Shown in pieces: positions 28,411 through 29,995 of a stretch of 29,995 bases of DNA. Position 1 is the stretch's first letter. Each line of letters begins with the position of its first letter. The notes beneath the pieces were generated by a model. That model did not search any database. It worked only from the letters and a program-made list of their open reading frames with translations, and was not told where the DNA came from. The translations under genes and the position numbers were made by a program. This DNA comes from a virus, in IMG/VR virus record IMGVR_UViG_3300024433_000371, positions 1 to 29,995 of that record; one strand, 5' to 3'.

Positions 28411-28989
28411 ATGGGACATAGATTATTATTCACCTTCCTGTTCATGTTCGTGGGGGTTTCCATTCTGGTCAGTATCATGCAGGGTGGAGGTGGCATTGTG
28501 TCCACCGTTCTAGCAGAAGATATAAGCACCAATGCGACATTCGTGCCAGCCACAAGCACCTCGCTATTTACATCTCCGGACATCATCAGAATAGGGAACG
28601 AGAAGATACTGTACTCCTCAGTAAACTCAACGGGGTTTATCGTCCATACTAGGGGCTACCAAGACACCACCGCGGAGGCGTACGAGGCTGGCAGGCGAAT
28701 CTACAGCACGGAGGCCGGGGTACTCAATGACGCCCTGGGCTTCAACATGGGTGTCTCCATCGAGACCGGTGGTATGTGGGGGATCGTCATGTTACCCGTC
28801 AACTTCTTCACCCGCACATTGCCCCACCTCATTGTCCTTAATGTCAATTTGTTTAAGACTCCGGAGCTCAGTTTTATTGCCCTCTTCTGGTTTGCGGCTG
28901 GCATTGCCTTACTTGTCACGCTGGCCATTCATATTGCACCCATCGCCGTCACGTTAGTAAGCGGCGTATTCGGATTGATAAGGAGGTAA
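28411..28989 (+). CDS. Membrane-anchored protein with phage-type RGxxxTTA motif
   Basis: 192 residues: signal anchor (about 1-24), an outside part with IRIGNEKILYSSVNSTGFIV followed by TRGYQDTTAEAYEAG (about 57-92), a pattern shared with phage tail and surface proteins (I-x-G-x-E-x-I-x-Y, R-G-x-x-x-T-x-A), then two C-terminal membrane helices (about 120-140 and 155-190). A GGGAG site lies before the start. This recalls connector-type domains that sit at the base of spikes, next to the GLUG spike upstream. Confidence 0.6.
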   Translation: MGHRLLFTFLFMFVGVSILVSIMQGGGGIVSTVLAEDISTNATFVPATSTSLFTSPDIIRIGNEKILYSSVNSTGFIVHTRGYQDTTAEAYEAGRRIYSTEAGVLNDALGFNMGVSIETGGMWGIVMLPVNFFTRTLPHLIVLNVNLFKTPELSFIALFWFAAGIALLVTLAIHIAPIAVTLVSGVFGLIRR

Positions 28990-28992
28990 GAT

Positions 28993-29157
28993 ATGAATAC
29001 ACTCACTCAAATAATGTATTATGCCGGTACCTATGGAACCCTCATCTTGACCATCTGCTTCTTCATCAAGGGACTCAGGATTGCCCAGAAGTACGAAGAA
29101 CAAAGGTGGAAAGAACAATGGCAACAGTTGATACAGAGAGTGGGCAAAACGAAATAG
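28993..29157 (+). CDS. Small membrane protein with coiled-coil tail, 54 residues
   Basis: A perfect AAGGAGG site precedes ATG 28993. The product has one membrane helix (about 9-27; YYAGTYGTLILTICFFI) and a charged helical tail (KYEEQRWKEQWQQLIQR). It overlaps the next gene by 40 bases. No family is recognised; the shape fits a small structural or assembly protein. Confidence 0.7.
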   Translation: MNTLTQIMYYAGTYGTLILTICFFIKGLRIAQKYEEQRWKEQWQQLIQRVGKTK

Positions 29158-29402
29158 AGCGCAAGTGGATAAGGCTACAGGAAATCGGGCTGTTGCAGTT
29201 GCTTGCTATCCCGGTTGTGATTCTGGTTATTGTGCTTGTTAAGGGGTTCACAATTACGGGACCCAGTGCTGCTTTCACCACAAACCTGATTATTCTGACA
29301 ACATTCCTTTTGGCCACCAGCGGGTACATCTGCTTGAAAATAGGGGATGAGGAGCGGGTGAAGTTGCGAGACAAGGAAAATGGCATTTCCCAAAAGGACT
29401 GA
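29118..29402 (+). CDS. Two-helix membrane protein, 94 residues
   Basis: Start chosen at ATG 29118 (MATVDTESGQNEIERKW), which follows AAGGTGG; an earlier in-frame GTG at 29106 is less likely. Charged N-terminal 25 residues, then two membrane helices (about 28-46 and 55-74), and a charged tail (DEERVKLRDKENGISQ). It overlaps its upstream neighbour. No family is recognised. Confidence 0.6.
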   Translation: MATVDTESGQNEIERKWIRLQEIGLLQLLAIPVVILVIVLVKGFTITGPSAAFTTNLIILTTFLLATSGYICLKIGDEERVKLRDKENGISQKD

Positions 29403-29403
29403 A

Positions 29404-29667
29404 ATGGGCTATAAAATTGAAGCTAAAAGGAGGTGGCCACGCCGAAAAAGCCAACTCCGCAAGACGGCCGATAAAGCCAAGGAAAGGCTACAACTCCTAG
29501 ATAGAATGATGTATAGTCTTTTCAAGGCCCATCCGGTTATCCCTACCATAGAATACGCCTTCAGGCTTATAGGTGACTACGCTGTGGTTAGTGATTCGGA
29601 AAGAACCTACTGCGAGGATGTATTAAGGCACTTGTATACACAGGCTTACGCTAGGTATGCCAAATAG
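29404..29667 (+). CDS. Small basic helical protein, 87 residues
   Basis: Start set at ATG 29404 (MGYKIEAKRRWPRRKSQL), preceded by AAAGGA; an in-frame ATG at 29380 overlaps the previous gene. Very basic N-terminus, then helices (KERLQLLDRMMYSLFKAHP, EYAFRLIGDYAVV, RTYCEDVLRHLYTQAYARYAK). The pattern fits a compact DNA- or partner-binding protein. No family is recognised. Confidence 0.55.
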   Translation: MGYKIEAKRRWPRRKSQLRKTADKAKERLQLLDRMMYSLFKAHPVIPTIEYAFRLIGDYAVVSDSERTYCEDVLRHLYTQAYARYAK

Positions 29668-29679
29668 GGAGTTAGCAAA

Positions 29680-29868
29680 TTGGGATTGTTTGGGAAAAAG
29701 AAGCCGAAGCCTATTAGCCACTATTCAGAGCCAACTGTTCAAGTTATCGGGGAGGAAAAAACTACCCATAGATATTTGACATGCCCATATTGTGGATCAC
29801 GCCATGTAGTAGGGATAGGTTACGGTGATAGGTTTCAGTGCCAAGATTGTAGACATGTTTTTACTTAA
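29680..29868 (+). CDS. Zinc-ribbon protein at the right end, 62 residues
   Basis: Starts at TTG 29680 with AGGGAG upstream and ends inside the right terminal repeat. Sequence: a basic start (GLFGKKKPKP), then a zinc ribbon with CPYCGSRH (about 35-42) and CQDCRHVF (about 53-60). It is the closest gene to the right terminus and could bind the end or act as a transcription factor. It shares the MGLF-KK opening with the protein at 22630. Confidence 0.75.
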   Translation: MGLFGKKKPKPISHYSEPTVQVIGEEKTTHRYLTCPYCGSRHVVGIGYGDRFQCQDCRHVFT

Positions 29869-29995
29869 TTGCCCATTACAGTTGAAAAACCACCCTGATT
29901 TTTGATGCCTTGCAAAGCCAACACGGCTCACTTTATTGCACAAAATATCTATTCTGGGCTATACCTTTTCTTTTTTGTATGGTATAATATCTGTA
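29867..29995. repeat. Right inverted terminal repeat
   Basis: Inverted copy of 1-129 (details there). The TGGGCAATT block lies at 29867-29875 on the minus strand and overlaps the stop of the last gene. The terminal 15 bases read GGTATAATATCTGTA, an extended -10-like element pointing off the end. Joined end to end, the two termini would form a perfect palindrome with 22-base arms. Confidence 0.9.

Noticed and set aside
1-29995. Archaeal virus
   Set aside because: Spindle-virus-like content and leaderless genes suggested it, but the -10 boxes sit 6-9 bases before the ATG rather than about 25, TTGACA boxes are present, and the attP tRNA has the bacterial G72/A73 end.
1-29995. DNA transposon bounded by inverted repeats
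   Set aside because: No transposase of a DDE, HUH or casposase type is recognisable, no target duplication can be seen at the window ends, and the gene content is viral.

Overview
The window reads as one complete linear mobile genome, most likely a temperate double-stranded DNA virus or a virus-derived linear plasmid. Its two ends are inverted copies of each other: 1-129 and 29867-29995 match in register without gaps, closely over the outer 64 bases and then in blocks. The host looks bacterial. Genes have TTGACA/TATAAT-type promoters and AGGAGG-type ribosome sites, and an internal attachment site is the 3' half of a tRNA-Pro(GGG) with the bacterial G72/A73 end. A Chloroflexota (Dehalococcoidia-like) host is a guess based on a DUF5679 zinc ribbon, DUF2341 surface proteins and frequent leaderless genes; it needs a search to confirm.

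Left arm (1-9.6 kb): small accessory genes (DUF5662-like, zinc ribbons, a Nudix hydrolase), then a lysogeny block. That block holds a catalytic-domain-only tyrosine recombinase, a full-length tyrosine integrase on the opposite strand, the tRNA-Pro attachment site next to it, and a CI/LexA-like repressor lacking the self-cleavage residues. A divergent early operon follows (Cro-like protein, small membrane proteins, DUF5658, a KGG-repeat protein, a zinc-finger protein), ending in a membrane-anchored coiled-coil protein, a tandem-repeat (iteron) region and a DnaD-like replication organiser. The repeat region is the best candidate origin.

Middle (9.6-12.2 kb): short units on both strands, including a secreted membrane protein, a ribbon-helix-helix regulator, an excisionase-like HTH protein and small membrane proteins.

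Right half: two divergent late-type operons start from 24233-24322. The leftward operon (24.2 to 12.3 kb) carries two related multi-pass membrane proteins, two tail-anchored proteins, a HerA/FtsK/Zot-type packaging ATPase, a large mosaic adhesin, an abundant-looking secreted protein related to the adhesin's C-terminus, an FN3 membrane protein, three tiny basic or zinc proteins, and a 1161-residue protein with a nucleotidyltransferase-like domain and a Ser-Pro stalk. The rightward operon (24.3 to 29.9 kb) encodes an HTH regulator and a set of secreted or membrane-anchored proteins, including a GLUG beta-helix spike and a LamG-like protein.

I recognise no HK97-type capsid, portal, large terminase, tail protein or DNA polymerase. 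Nearly every candidate virion protein has a signal peptide or membrane segment. The genome therefore looks like a membrane-based (pleomorphic, spindle-shaped or extruded) virus with linear DNA, packaged by a HerA-like ATPase, integrating at tRNA-Pro and relying on host replication enzymes. All functions are read from sequence by eye; no database search was possible.
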